Part shown: one piece after another, positions 44,434-53,283 of the stretch
How the letters are laid out: every line of letters begins with the position of its first letter
Numbering within the stretch: position 1 is the first letter of the stretch
From: Kosakonia pseudosacchari
GTDB taxonomy: Bacteria; Pseudomonadota; Gammaproteobacteria; Enterobacterales; Enterobacteriaceae
DNA length: 64,000 bases
Assembly (NCBI RefSeq): GCF_900184035.1
Contig: NZ_FXWP01000009.1
Span: 62,001-126,000 of the forward strand
Direction of reading: 5' to 3'
Notes under the pieces: generated by a model
The model's database searches: none
What the model was told of the DNA's origin: nothing
The model's input: the letters and a program-made list of their open reading frames with translations, nothing else
Program-made: the position numbers and the translations under genes

Positions 44434-45479
44434 CCGAGCCGCTAAAACCGAGAATCGATTTCGCAGGCCCGCTGGAAGCGGAAAACAGCGTGCAGTTTAA
44501 GCGCGCGCAAACCTTTAACGATAAGCAAGCGGAAAACTTTGCTCCCACTTTGGTTGATGAACTACCGGAAGAGGGGCAGGCTGAAGCGGTGGTTGAGGCC
44601 GCGCTGCGGCCAAAACGGAGCCTGTGGCGCAAAATGGTTACCGCCGGGTTGACGCTGTTTGGCGTAAGCGTGGTGGGTCAGGGCGTGCAGTGGGCCATGA
44701 ACGCCTGGCAAACGCAGGACTGGGTTGCACTGGGCGGCTGCGCCGCCGGCGCACTGATCGTTGGCGCCGGTGTCGGTTCGGTTGCCAGCGAGTGGCGACG
44801 GCTTTGGCGTTTGCGCCAGCGCGCGCAAGAACGCGATGAAGCGCGTGATTTGTTGCACAGCCATGCGACCGGAAAAGGGCGGGCGTTTTGCGAAAAACTG
44901 GCGCAGCAGGCAGGCATTGATCAGTCACATCCGGCGCTACAGCGCTGGTATGCGGCAATCCACGAAACGCACAACGATCGTGAAATTGTCAGTCTGTATG
45001 CGCATCTGGTTCAGCCCGTGCTGGATACGCAGGCACGGCGTGAAATCAGCCGCTCGGCGGCGGAATCCGCGCTGATGATAGCCGTCAGCCCGCTGGCGAT
45101 GGTCGATATGGCTTTTATCGCCTGGCGCAATCTGCGACTTATCAACCGTATCGCCACACTGTACGGCATTGAACTCGGCTACTACAGCCGCCTGCGTTTG
45201 TTCCGCCTGGTGCTGCTGAATATCGCCTTCGCGGGCGCCAGCGAACTGGTGCGTGAAATTGGCATGGATTGGGTTTCGCAGGATTTGGCGGCCCGGCTTT
45301 CGGCGCGTGCTGCGCAGGGGATTGGTGCCGGGTTGTTGACGGCGCGCCTCGGTATTAAAGCGATGGAACTGTGCCGTCCGCTGCCGTGGCTTGATGACGA
45401 TAAACCGCGCCTTGGCGATTTCCGCCGACAGTTGATTAGCCAGCTAAAAGAGACGCTTCAGAAACGACCCGCCGACTAA
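44430..45479 (+). CDS. ycjF: YcjF, inner-membrane protein (TIGR01620/DUF697 type)
   Basis: A 349-residue protein with two central membrane spans (about 70-120) and a C-terminal DUF697-like region that includes [20 protein letters not shown]. It is translationally coupled to ycjX, and the two are likely a functional pair in the membrane-stress response. The N-terminus (about 65 residues) is charged and cytoplasmic. Confidence 0.93.
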   Translation: MTEPLKPRIDFAGPLEAENSVQFKRAQTFNDKQAENFAPTLVDELPEEGQAEAVVEAALRPKRSLWRKMVTAGLTLFGVSVVGQGVQWAMNAWQTQDWVALGGCAAGALIVGAGVGSVASEWRRLWRLRQRAQERDEARDLLHSHATGKGRAFCEKLAQQAGIDQSHPALQRWYAAIHETHNDREIVSLYAHLVQPVLDTQARREISRSAAESALMIAVSPLAMVDMAFIAWRNLRLINRIATLYGIELGYYSRLRLFRLVLLNIAFAGASELVREIGMDWVSQDLAARLSARAAQGIGAGLLTARLGIKAMELCRPLPWLDDDKPRLGDFRRQLISQLKETLQKRPAD

Positions 45480-45480
45480 A

Positions 45481-45524
45481 AAAGCGGCGCTGCGCGTTTA
45501 CCTTTACGCCGCAGTGCCGCTTTT
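45481..45524 (+). terminator. Terminator after ycjF
   Basis: AAAGCGGC...GCCGCTTTT with an internal CTGCG/CGCAG continuation of the stem, starting right after the ycjF stop. It closes the psp-ycjXF unit before tyrR. Confidence 0.8.
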
Positions 45525-45622
45525 CTCCGCAAACTGTCAATAATTGTTGACAGATAGCTTCCTGCAAACCGCGAAGTGGCTTATCATCCTTTCATTACGT
45601 GAATGAATAAGGGCGAATTCCC

Positions 45623-47164
45623 ATGCGTCTTGAAGTTTTTTGTGAAGACCGGCTTGGTCTGACTCGCGAATTACTGGATTTACTGGTGCTGCGCGGTATC
45701 GACTTGCGCGGGATAGAAATTGACCCTGTCGGGCGGATCTACCTGAATTTCGCCGCGCTCGAATTTACCACCTTCAGCAGCCTGATGGCTGAAATTCGCC
45801 GTATTCCCGGCGTGACGGATGTGCGTACCGTGCTGTGGATGCCATCCGAACGCGAACACCGCGCGATGAGTGCGCTGCTTGAGGCGTTGCCGGAGCCGGT
45901 ATTGTCGCTGGATATGAAAAGCAAAGTGGAACTGGCGAACCCGGCCAGTTGCCAGCTTTTCGCTCTGGATGCCGACAAACTCCGCAACCACAACGCGGTA
46001 CAGCTGATTGCGGGGTTTAATTTTCAGCGCTGGCTCGACAGTAACCCGCAGAATTCGCATAACGAGCATGTCGTTATCGCCGGGCAAAATTTCCTGATGG
46101 AGATAACGCCGGTACACCTTGAAGGCGAAACCGGCGAACCGGTGTTGACCGGTGCGGTGGTGATGCTGCGTTCAACCATTCGTATGGGCCGCCAGTTACA
46201 AAACCTGAGCCAACAGGATGTTAGCGCCTTCAGTCAGATCGTCGCCGTGAGCCCGAAAATGCGTCAGGTGGTGGAACAGGCGCGGAAACTGGCGATGCTC
46301 ACCGCGCCGCTGCTGATCACTGGCGATACCGGCACTGGTAAAGATTTGCTGGCGCATGCCTGCCATCTTGCCAGCCCGCGCGCGGCAAAACCCTACCTCG
46401 CGCTGAACTGCGCGTCGATTCCGGAAGAGTCCGTTGAAAGCGAGTTGTTTGGCCACGCGCCGGAAGGAAAAAAGGGCTTTTTCGAGCAGGCGAATGGCGG
46501 CTCGGTGCTGCTTGATGAGATTGGCGAAATGTCACCGCGTATGCAGGTAAAACTGCTGCGGTTTCTCAATGACGGCACGTTCCGCCGTGTGGGTGAAGAT
46601 CATGAAGTGCATGTGGATGTGCGCGTGATCTGCGCAACACAGCGTAACCTTGTGGAGCTGGTGCAAAAGGGATTGTTCCGTGAAGATCTCTACTACCGCC
46701 TGAATGTGCTGACGCTGAACTTACCGCCGCTGCGCGATCGTCCGCAGGACATCATGCCGCTAACAGAGCTTTTTGTCGCCCGTTTTGCCGACGAGCAGGG
46801 CGTTCCCCGGCCCAAACTGTCGCAGGATGTGCATCAATTGCTCAACCGCTATGGCTGGCCCGGTAATGTGCGTCAGTTGAAAAACGCTATTTACCGTGCG
46901 CTAACGCAGCTGGAAGGCTACGAGCTGCGCGCCCAGGATATTCAACTGCCGGATTATGACGCCGCCACGGTGCCGGTGGGCGAAGATGCTATGGAGGGAT
47001 CGCTGGATGAGATCACCAGCCGTTTCGAGCGTTCGGTGCTGATCCAGCTTTATCGCAACTATCCAAGCACGCGTAAACTGGCGAAGCGGCTCGGCGTTTC
47101 GCACACCGCGATTGCCAATAAGTTGCGGGAATATGGTTTGAGCCAGAAGAAGGGCGACGAGTAA
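45623..47164 (+). CDS. tyrR: TyrR, aromatic amino acid regulator
   Basis: Regulates aromatic biosynthesis and uptake, as a repressor (with tyrosine and ATP, as a hexamer) or an activator at sigma-70 promoters. It has 513 residues: ACT domain 1-75, PAS domain about 78-190, AAA+ domain with Walker A GDTGTGKD, and C-terminal helix-turn-helix (TRKLAKRLGVSHTAIANKL). The sigma-54 GAFTGA loop is absent (HAPEGKKGFFEQ), as expected for TyrR. Confidence 0.97.
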   Translation: MRLEVFCEDRLGLTRELLDLLVLRGIDLRGIEIDPVGRIYLNFAALEFTTFSSLMAEIRRIPGVTDVRTVLWMPSEREHRAMSALLEALPEPVLSLDMKSKVELANPASCQLFALDADKLRNHNAVQLIAGFNFQRWLDSNPQNSHNEHVVIAGQNFLMEITPVHLEGETGEPVLTGAVVMLRSTIRMGRQLQNLSQQDVSAFSQIVAVSPKMRQVVEQARKLAMLTAPLLITGDTGTGKDLLAHACHLASPRAAKPYLALNCASIPEESVESELFGHAPEGKKGFFEQANGGSVLLDEIGEMSPRMQVKLLRFLNDGTFRRVGEDHEVHVDVRVICATQRNLVELVQKGLFREDLYYRLNVLTLNLPPLRDRPQDIMPLTELFVARFADEQGVPRPKLSQDVHQLLNRYGWPGNVRQLKNAIYRALTQLEGYELRAQDIQLPDYDAATVPVGEDAMEGSLDEITSRFERSVLIQLYRNYPSTRKLAKRLGVSHTAIANKLREYGLSQKKGDE

Positions 47165-47170
47165 AAAAGA

Positions 47171-47198
47171 AAAAGCCTCCATTGCGGAGGCTTTTTTG
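47171..47198. terminator. Bidirectional terminator between tyrR and tpx
   Basis: AAAAGCCTCC-ATTGC-GGAGGCTTTTTTG, with A-rich sequence to the left and T-rich to the right. Confidence 0.93.
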
Positions 47199-47213
47199 TG
47201 GGCGTCAGGTTAA

Positions 47214-47720
47214 TTAACCTTTCAGCACATCCAGCGCGGCGGTGTAGTCCGGCTCGTTGGTGATCTCGTTGACCAACTGGCTGAAAACAACAGTATCGTT
47301 TTCGTCAATCACCACCACAGCTCGCGCCGCGAGGCCTTTCAGTGCGCCATCAGAGATGCCAACACCGTAATTTTCGAGGAAGTCAGCACTGCGCAGCGTC
47401 GAAAGCGTAATGACATTGCTCAGACCTTCAGCACCGCAAAAACGGGACTGGGCAAACGGCAGGTCAGCAGAAATGCACAGCACCACGGTGTTGTTCATCT
47501 CCGTGGCTAACTGGTTAAATTTACGCACAGAAGCCGCGCAAACGCCGGTATCGATGCTTGGGAAAATGTTCAGCACTTTACGTTTGCCAGCGAACTGGCT
47601 CAGTGTGACGTCAGACAGATCTTTAGCCACGAGCGTAAACGGCCTGGCTTTTGCGCCAGCCTGCGGGATAGCGCCTGCAACGGGAACCGGGTTGCCCTGA
47701 AAATGAACGAGTTGTGACAT
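47214..47720 (-). CDS. tpx: Thiol peroxidase, atypical 2-Cys peroxiredoxin
   Basis: Reduces alkyl hydroperoxides and H2O2 with thioredoxin. It has 168 residues. Peroxidatic Cys61 is in [14 protein letters not shown] and resolving Cys95 is in SRFCGAEG. It has no signal peptide. The start ATG ([10 protein letters not shown]) follows AGGAAGATATT; the open frame extends further upstream without conservation. Confidence 0.97.
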   Translation of the reverse strand: MSQLVHFQGNPVPVAGAIPQAGAKARPFTLVAKDLSDVTLSQFAGKRKVLNIFPSIDTGVCAASVRKFNQLATEMNNTVVLCISADLPFAQSRFCGAEGLSNVITLSTLRSADFLENYGVGISDGALKGLAARAVVVIDENDTVVFSQLVNEITNEPDYTAALDVLKG

Positions 47721-47837
47721 AATATCTTCCTGTTTACATATAGTTAACGTCAGCGCTAGTTTATGCCATCCGCGAAGAGCTCGGCAAACCAATTTTCATA
47801 TCTATACTGGTTTAGACCTGCGGCAGAGGAGTGAGGA

Positions 47838-48803
47838 ATGAGAACCGTCAAAGTGTATGAGGAAACCTGGCCGCTGCATACGCCATTTGTGATTTCGCGC
47901 GGTGCGCGCAACGAAGCGCGCGTGGTGGTGGTCGAGCTGGAAGAGGATGGTGTAAAAGCCGCCGGGGAATGTACGCCGTACCCGCGTTATGGTGAAAGCG
48001 AGGCCTCTGTCGTGGCGCAAATTATGACGATTGTGCCACAACTGGAAAACCACCTGACGCGCGAAGCGCTGCAAACACTCCTGCCGCCGGGCGCTGCGCG
48101 AAACGCTGTTGACTGCGCCTTGTGGGATCTGCAGGCGCGCAAAGCGGCTATCACGCTGGCTCAGTCCGCTGGCGTCAGTTTGCCGGAAACCATTGTCACC
48201 GCACAAACGGTGGTGATTGGCACACCGGAACAGATGGCAGCCAGCGCCGCCGCACTCAGTGAAAAGGGTGCTCAACTGCTGAAAATTAAGCTGGATGACC
48301 ATTTGATAAGCGAAAGGCTGGTGGCAATTCGCGCTGCCGCGCCTGAAGCGACATTAATTGTCGATGCCAATGAGGCCTGGCACAGTGAAGGACTTGCCGC
48401 GCGTTGCCAGCTGCTGGCGGATCTTGGTGTTGCTATGCTGGAACAGCCGCTGCCGGCCGGTGAGGACGATGCACTGGCAAATTTCATTCATCCCTTGCCG
48501 ATTTGCGCGGATGAGAGCTGCCATACCCGCGAAAGCCTGGCTCACCTGCATGGGCGCTATGAAATGGTGAATATCAAGCTGGATAAAACTGGCGGATTAA
48601 CCGAAGCGCTGGCGCTGGCGCATGAAGCATCTCAACAAGGATTCACGCTAATGCTTGGCTGCATGATCTGTACGTCGCGCGCCATCGCGGCGGCGCTGCC
48701 GCTTGCCAGCCAGGTGCGTTTCGCCGATCTTGATGGCCCAACCTGGCTGGCGGTGGATGTTGAACCGGCGCTGCATTTCAGCACCGGTATGCTTCACCTT
48801 TGA
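47838..48803 (+). CDS. ycjG: L-Ala-D/L-Glu epimerase
   Basis: An enolase-superfamily epimerase used in murein peptide recycling; it converts L-Ala-D-Glu to L-Ala-L-Glu. It has 321 residues. The catalytic lysine motif is KIKLDDH (near 151), the metal ligands are in DANEAW, EQPLPAG and ADESC, and KLDKTGG holds the second lysine. Its 3' end overlaps the convergent mpaA by ten bases. It works directly after MpaA in the pathway. Confidence 0.95.
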   Translation: MRTVKVYEETWPLHTPFVISRGARNEARVVVVELEEDGVKAAGECTPYPRYGESEASVVAQIMTIVPQLENHLTREALQTLLPPGAARNAVDCALWDLQARKAAITLAQSAGVSLPETIVTAQTVVIGTPEQMAASAAALSEKGAQLLKIKLDDHLISERLVAIRAAAPEATLIVDANEAWHSEGLAARCQLLADLGVAMLEQPLPAGEDDALANFIHPLPICADESCHTRESLAHLHGRYEMVNIKLDKTGGLTEALALAHEASQQGFTLMLGCMICTSRAIAAALPLASQVRFADLDGPTWLAVDVEPALHFSTGMLHL

Positions 48804-49507
48804 GGATCCCAGTGCAGTAGCGCAGTCATGGCTGCAAGGTATTTCTCGCTGGCTTCATCAGAGGAGATGGGCGGGAATTCAACGGTGATACAGTGCAAAT
48901 TGATATCTGCACACCAGCTGCCAAACGAGCCCGGCGTTTCGTAGCCAACGCTGGTGACCAGCGGCAGGGCAAATCTATCCGCGAGCCATTTCCCCAGCGC
49001 GCTTTGGCGGGGATCTTCCACGCAGGCCAGCGGATCGTGGAATGTTACGACCCACGCCGGATGAATACGATGGATAAGCTGGCAGAGCGCCTGCGTTTCC
49101 GGTTCTGAACCGGGCGTATCGCCTGTCAGCAGTACGACATCACGATCTTCCGCCGCACTGTTCCAGCGATACACCGTTTCACCGGGTTTCCAGTTGGCCG
49201 CCGGGAAATTACGGTTGAGATCAACCCCGTTGGCATTAGCACGCAGACCAAGCTGGCAACCATCCGGGTTGACCGCCAGCACCACGTGATGGTGACGTAA
49301 ATCCGCGTTGAGTGTACGCAACGCGCAGGAGAGCGTCACCACGGAAGAATTCTCGTCACCGTGTGTTCCGGCGATGATGAGCCCGCTTTCACGCGTGGCC
49401 ACTGGCGCGGGAAACCAGATGAGCGGCGCGCCTAACCGTGAGCGACCAAACTCTTCACTGCCGGGGGCAAATGCGCCTCGTTGAGCACGCGGACGTGTGG
49501 CTGGCAT
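48794..49507 (-). CDS. mpaA: Murein peptide amidase A
   Basis: An M14-type zinc carboxypeptidase that cuts the gamma-D-Glu-meso-DAP bond of murein tripeptide, giving L-Ala-D-Glu for YcjG. It has 237 residues. Zinc ligands are His and Glu of AGTHGDENSS plus His of VVTFHDPLA; VDLNRNFPA is the substrate-binding segment. It is cytoplasmic, with no signal peptide. It is convergent and overlapping with ycjG. Confidence 0.95.
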   Translation of the reverse strand: MPATRPRAQRGAFAPGSEEFGRSRLGAPLIWFPAPVATRESGLIIAGTHGDENSSVVTLSCALRTLNADLRHHHVVLAVNPDGCQLGLRANANGVDLNRNFPAANWKPGETVYRWNSAAEDRDVVLLTGDTPGSEPETQALCQLIHRIHPAWVVTFHDPLACVEDPRQSALGKWLADRFALPLVTSVGYETPGSFGSWCADINLHCITVEFPPISSDEASEKYLAAMTALLHWDPQR

Positions 49508-49696
49508 AGGCTTCCTTTTATTGTCGTTTGTTTACAGCAAGTGTTGAGTATAAAGCGATGCGACGCAAATCATGCCATGAGGGTGAATTTGGCGTCCAGC
49601 CTCAATTTTCCGCTGTCCGCCGTTTGCATTCTCTCAAGTTAAAACAAATAATTACCTCATCTTTTGCCGGGAAGTTATACCAATGAGGGGAATCCC

Positions 49697-51313
49697 ATGA
49701 AGCATCGAATTTCAACGCTGAGCTGCGCGCTCTGGCTGAGCGGTTTTTCTGCAAGTGCACTGGCAGCCGATGTGCCGCCGGGTACCCAACTGGCCGAGAA
49801 ACAGGAAGTCGTTCGCCATATTAAAGATGAACCCGCGACGTTAGATCCGGCGAAAGCCGTTGGTTTGCCGGAAATTCAGGTCATTCGCGATCTTTATGAA
49901 GGGCTGGTGAATCAGAATGAGAAGGGCGAGATAGTGCCGGGCGTTGCCAGTAAATGGCAAAGCAGCGATAACCGCACCTGGGTATTTACCTTGCGGGATG
50001 ATGCGCGCTGGTCAGATGGTTCCCCGGTAACGGCAGAGGATTTTGTCTATAGCTGGCAGCGGCTGGTTGATCCGAAAACCACTTCACCGTTTGCCAGTTT
50101 TGCTGCGCTGGCGGGCATTGCGAATGCGAAAAGCATTACGGAGGGTAAAGAGGCGGTGGATAAACTCGGCGTTAGCGCCGTTGATGCGCGCACGCTGCGG
50201 GTGCAACTGGAGCGACCCGTGCCGTGGTTCCCAAGCCTGGCCGCAAGTTTTGCCTTTTATCCGGTGCAAAAAGCCAATGTGCAAAGTGGTGCTGAGTGGA
50301 CGCGCCCCGGCAACCTGGTAGGCAATGGCGCTTATGTGCTTGCCGATCGCGTGGTGAACGAAAAGCTGGTGCTCGAACGTAACAAGCATTACTGGGACGA
50401 TGCGAAAACGGTTATCCAGCAGGTCACGTTTGTACCGATCAACCAGGAGTCTGCGGCCACCAAACGTTACCTGGCCAACGGTATCGACATTACGGAATCT
50501 TTCCCGAAAAACCTCTATCAAAAGTTGCTCAAAGATATCCCCGGACAGGTCTATACGCCGCCGCAGCTTGGTACTTATTACTACGCGTTTAACACGCAGA
50601 AAGGGCCGACTGCCGATGCGCGTGTGCGCCTTGCGTTGAGCATGACGATTGATCGGCGGGTGATCGCGCAGAAAGTGCTGGGAACCGGTGAAAAACCGGC
50701 CTGGCGTTTCACGCCGGATGTTACCGCCGGGTTTACGCCGCAGCCCTCGCAGTTTGAACAGATGAGCCAGGCCGAGTTGAATGCGCAGGCAAAAACGCTA
50801 TTGCAGGCGGCAGGTTACGGCCCGCAGCGTCCGTTGAAATTAACGTTGTTGTATAACTCTTCAGAAAACCACCAGAAAATCGCTATCGCGGTGGCCTCGA
50901 TGTGGAAAAAGAGCCTCGGTGCGGACGTAAAATTGCAGAATCAGGAGTGGAAAACCTATATCGACAGCCGAAACAGCGGCAACTTTGATGTTATCCGCGC
51001 GTCGTGGGTCGGGGACTACAATGAACCTTCAACCTTCCTGTCGGTGCTGAATTCGACCAGCAGCGGCAACATTCCGCGTTTCAACGATGCGGCGTACGAC
51101 AAAGTGCTTTCGCAAGCGGCGCTGGAAACCAACGCCAGGGCGCGAAACGCTGATTATAACGAGGCCGAGCATATTTTGGCGGAAAAAGCGCCTATCGCGC
51201 CGATTTATCAGTACACCAACGGACGTTTGATTAAACCGTGGCTGAAAGGTTACCCGATCAATAACCCCGAAGATGTGGCCTATAGCCGCACGCTTTATAT
51301 TCTGAAGCACTGA
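49697..51313 (+). CDS. mppA: Murein tripeptide-binding protein MppA
   Basis: The periplasmic binding protein that brings L-Ala-D-Glu-meso-DAP to the Opp permease. It has 538 residues. The signal peptide ends near SALA-ADVPPG. The OppA-like body includes DEPATLDPAKAVGLPEIQV and SWVGDYNEPSTFL. The start (MKHRISTLS) follows GAGGGG. With mpaA and ycjG next to it, it completes a murein-peptide uptake and degradation cluster. Confidence 0.96.
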   Translation: MKHRISTLSCALWLSGFSASALAADVPPGTQLAEKQEVVRHIKDEPATLDPAKAVGLPEIQVIRDLYEGLVNQNEKGEIVPGVASKWQSSDNRTWVFTLRDDARWSDGSPVTAEDFVYSWQRLVDPKTTSPFASFAALAGIANAKSITEGKEAVDKLGVSAVDARTLRVQLERPVPWFPSLAASFAFYPVQKANVQSGAEWTRPGNLVGNGAYVLADRVVNEKLVLERNKHYWDDAKTVIQQVTFVPINQESAATKRYLANGIDITESFPKNLYQKLLKDIPGQVYTPPQLGTYYYAFNTQKGPTADARVRLALSMTIDRRVIAQKVLGTGEKPAWRFTPDVTAGFTPQPSQFEQMSQAELNAQAKTLLQAAGYGPQRPLKLTLLYNSSENHQKIAIAVASMWKKSLGADVKLQNQEWKTYIDSRNSGNFDVIRASWVGDYNEPSTFLSVLNSTSSGNIPRFNDAAYDKVLSQAALETNARARNADYNEAEHILAEKAPIAPIYQYTNGRLIKPWLKGYPINNPEDVAYSRTLYILKH

Positions 51314-51719
51314 TAAAAAAATCCCCTTACGTCACGGGAAGTAAGGGGAAACTCATTGATTACGGAATGGTTCCTGTCTGAGCAGGAGTGGTGAAAATTT
51401 TACTTAGGGAATGTGAAGGGACAATGGAGGAAATAAGGAGACGCATTTTTACGCTTTTCCCCGACTTTTCAATAAAAAAGCCGCTTTGTTGAGCAGACGA
51501 AAATAGGGGAAGTAAGGTAAGTAGAATCTCAAGTTATTTGCGCAACCGTTCGTTATCGGGAAAGTTAATTTTATCCTTTACGGGTGCAAACCTTTTTAAA
51601 GTGGAGGAGGGTGAAAAATTATCTTCCCCCGCGAAATGCCGCCCTTTTACGATTTTGGTCAAAAAACAGACAGCTCGGTGTGCTATAGTGGTCAGGTTTT
51701 CACCACGAAAGAGGATGCT
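51314..51719. other. mppA downstream region
   Basis: A 406-base gap with no recognised gene. It holds an inverted repeat TCCCCTTAC...GTAAGGGGA (51322-51349) just after mppA, probably its 3' hairpin. An 11-base direct repeat GGGAAGTAAGG occurs at 51336-51346 and 51507-51517. An extended -10 element TGCTATAGT (51681-51689) serves the small gene that follows. Confidence 0.55.
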
Positions 51720-51908
51720 ATGGAGACTGAATTAGACCCAACCCAACTGGCAATTGAATATCTGCGTCGCGACAAAACCACGCTGACACCGGCGGAATAC
51801 TTAAAAAAACTCAAACAATTGCGCCTGGAGTTTGCGGATTTGCTGACGCTTTCGCATAGCGAGCTGAAAGAAGAGATTGATTTTGCCTGGCGTCTGGGTA
51901 TTCACTAA
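51720..51908 (+). CDS. Small uncharacterised protein, 62 residues
   Basis: A soluble, mainly helical protein (METELDPTQLAIEYLRRD start, EEIDFAWRLGIH end). The start ATG lies five bases after GAGG and about 30 bases after an extended -10 promoter; a strong terminator follows. This promoter, ribosome site, ORF and terminator arrangement makes it a solid gene. I have a sense of similar enterobacterial small proteins but cannot name the family. It is charge-rich with no signal, membrane span or cysteine. Confidence 0.85.
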   Translation: METELDPTQLAIEYLRRDKTTLTPAEYLKKLKQLRLEFADLLTLSHSELKEEIDFAWRLGIH

Positions 51909-51928
51909 CTCAGCAACATCACTGCAAT

Positions 51929-51955
51929 GCGCCCGTCAGACGGGCGCTTTTTTTT
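51929..51955 (+). terminator. Rho-independent terminator after the 62-residue gene
   Basis: GCGCCCGT-CAG-ACGGGCGC followed by eight T residues, 20 bases after the stop. On the other strand it lies just past the dgcM stop. Confidence 0.94.
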
Positions 51956-51963
51956 GCTTGTTA

Positions 51964-53184
51964 TCATGCGGCCAGCACCCGGTTTCGCCCGTTATTTTTC
52001 GCCAGATATAAGGCTTCATCCACGCGTTTAAAAAGCGCATCCAGGCTCTCATCCGGCAGATGGTGTGCCACACCAATACTTACCGTAAAGCCCGGAAGAT
52101 CGGCTATGTTGATACTGGCGACGGCCAGACGTACCCGTTCCGCTACGTTTAGCGCCATATCCGTGGTGGTATGCGGCAAGAGTAGCAGGAACTCTTCGCC
52201 ACCCCAGCGGAAAACATAATCACCTGAGCGGCAGTTCGCCTCAAGCATTCGCGCCAGTTCAACCAGCACCTGATCCCCTTTCTGATGACCAAACTGATCA
52301 TTGATACCTTTGAAATGATCGGCGTCGACTAACAGTAAACTGAAATCAAGCCCCGTTGGCAGAATGTGTTCCGTCAGATGATAAAACTGGCGGCGGTTGA
52401 GCAGGCCGGTGAGCGCATCGCGATGCGCGGCGTATTCCAGTTCCTGCTCAAGCCGTTTTTGTTCGGTGATGTCGTGAATAATGCACAACATTAAACGCTT
52501 GCCATAGATCTCAATCGGTCCGGCGTAAGTTTGTACATGGCGGGTGGAACCGTCAGCGAGTTGATGAATAAAATTTAATGGCTTATGCCCGCCAGGTAGA
52601 TGAGATACCTCCTGCATTACCGGTAATACGCTGCGCCCAAGCGTATTGATCTCCCAGGTGTGTTTCTGGCGCATCTCTTCATGGTCATAACCATAAAAAC
52701 GCAGCGCCGCGAGGTTGGCATCGACAATCAACCCATCACGAATAGGATCGATAAGCAGCATTGGCGCGGACGTTGTGTAAAAGAAGCGGGCGTAAAAACC
52801 TTGCTTATGCGGGCGATAAGTTGGCGAGTGGTGCGCTTTTAGCGCCGCCGCAGCGGCACCTGAAACGCCTTCAAACAGCAGCACTTCACCGGCGTTTTCT
52901 AACGTGCGCAACACGACACGGCAACTGATGGTGGTCTCTTCACCATCCGGGCAAACACTCCAGATTTCGACCACATCTTCATGATTTTGCAAGCTGGGCA
53001 GGTACATGGCCAGGCTGAGTTGCGCATAAGCAGAGTATTTTCCGTTTCGCATCTCATTGAGTGAGCGTCCCGCCGCGATTTTCAGCGCTTGCGCATTCGC
53101 GAACAGTAACGCTTCTGTGTCAGGAGCAACCACCCAAACCGGGGTGGAGAGCACATTCAACGCATCCAGGTGATGTTTAAGCAT
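51964..53184 (-). CDS. dgcM: Diguanylate cyclase DgcM
   Basis: The orthologue of E. coli DgcM (YdaM), which makes c-di-GMP and directly partners PdeR and MlrA to switch on csgD and curli. It has 406 residues. Two PAS-like regions cover about 5-110 and 125-245, the latter with GFYARFFYTTSAPMLLIDP. GGDEF is at 328-332 as GGEEF, with an intact inhibitory RxxD (Arg319, Asp322). No membrane span is present. The start follows GGGGGAG. Its partner PdeR is 22 kb away in this window. Confidence 0.95.
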   Translation of the reverse strand: MLKHHLDALNVLSTPVWVVAPDTEALLFANAQALKIAAGRSLNEMRNGKYSAYAQLSLAMYLPSLQNHEDVVEIWSVCPDGEETTISCRVVLRTLENAGEVLLFEGVSGAAAAALKAHHSPTYRPHKQGFYARFFYTTSAPMLLIDPIRDGLIVDANLAALRFYGYDHEEMRQKHTWEINTLGRSVLPVMQEVSHLPGGHKPLNFIHQLADGSTRHVQTYAGPIEIYGKRLMLCIIHDITEQKRLEQELEYAAHRDALTGLLNRRQFYHLTEHILPTGLDFSLLLVDADHFKGINDQFGHQKGDQVLVELARMLEANCRSGDYVFRWGGEEFLLLLPHTTTDMALNVAERVRLAVASINIADLPGFTVSIGVAHHLPDESLDALFKRVDEALYLAKNNGRNRVLAA

Positions 53185-53283
53185 GGCGACTCCCCCTTAA
53201 TCACGTCTGTTGCAACGCGGTCACAAATGACACATCAGCGGCAATTTAATGACTTTCTTGCAACATACCTGAAAATTAGGGGG

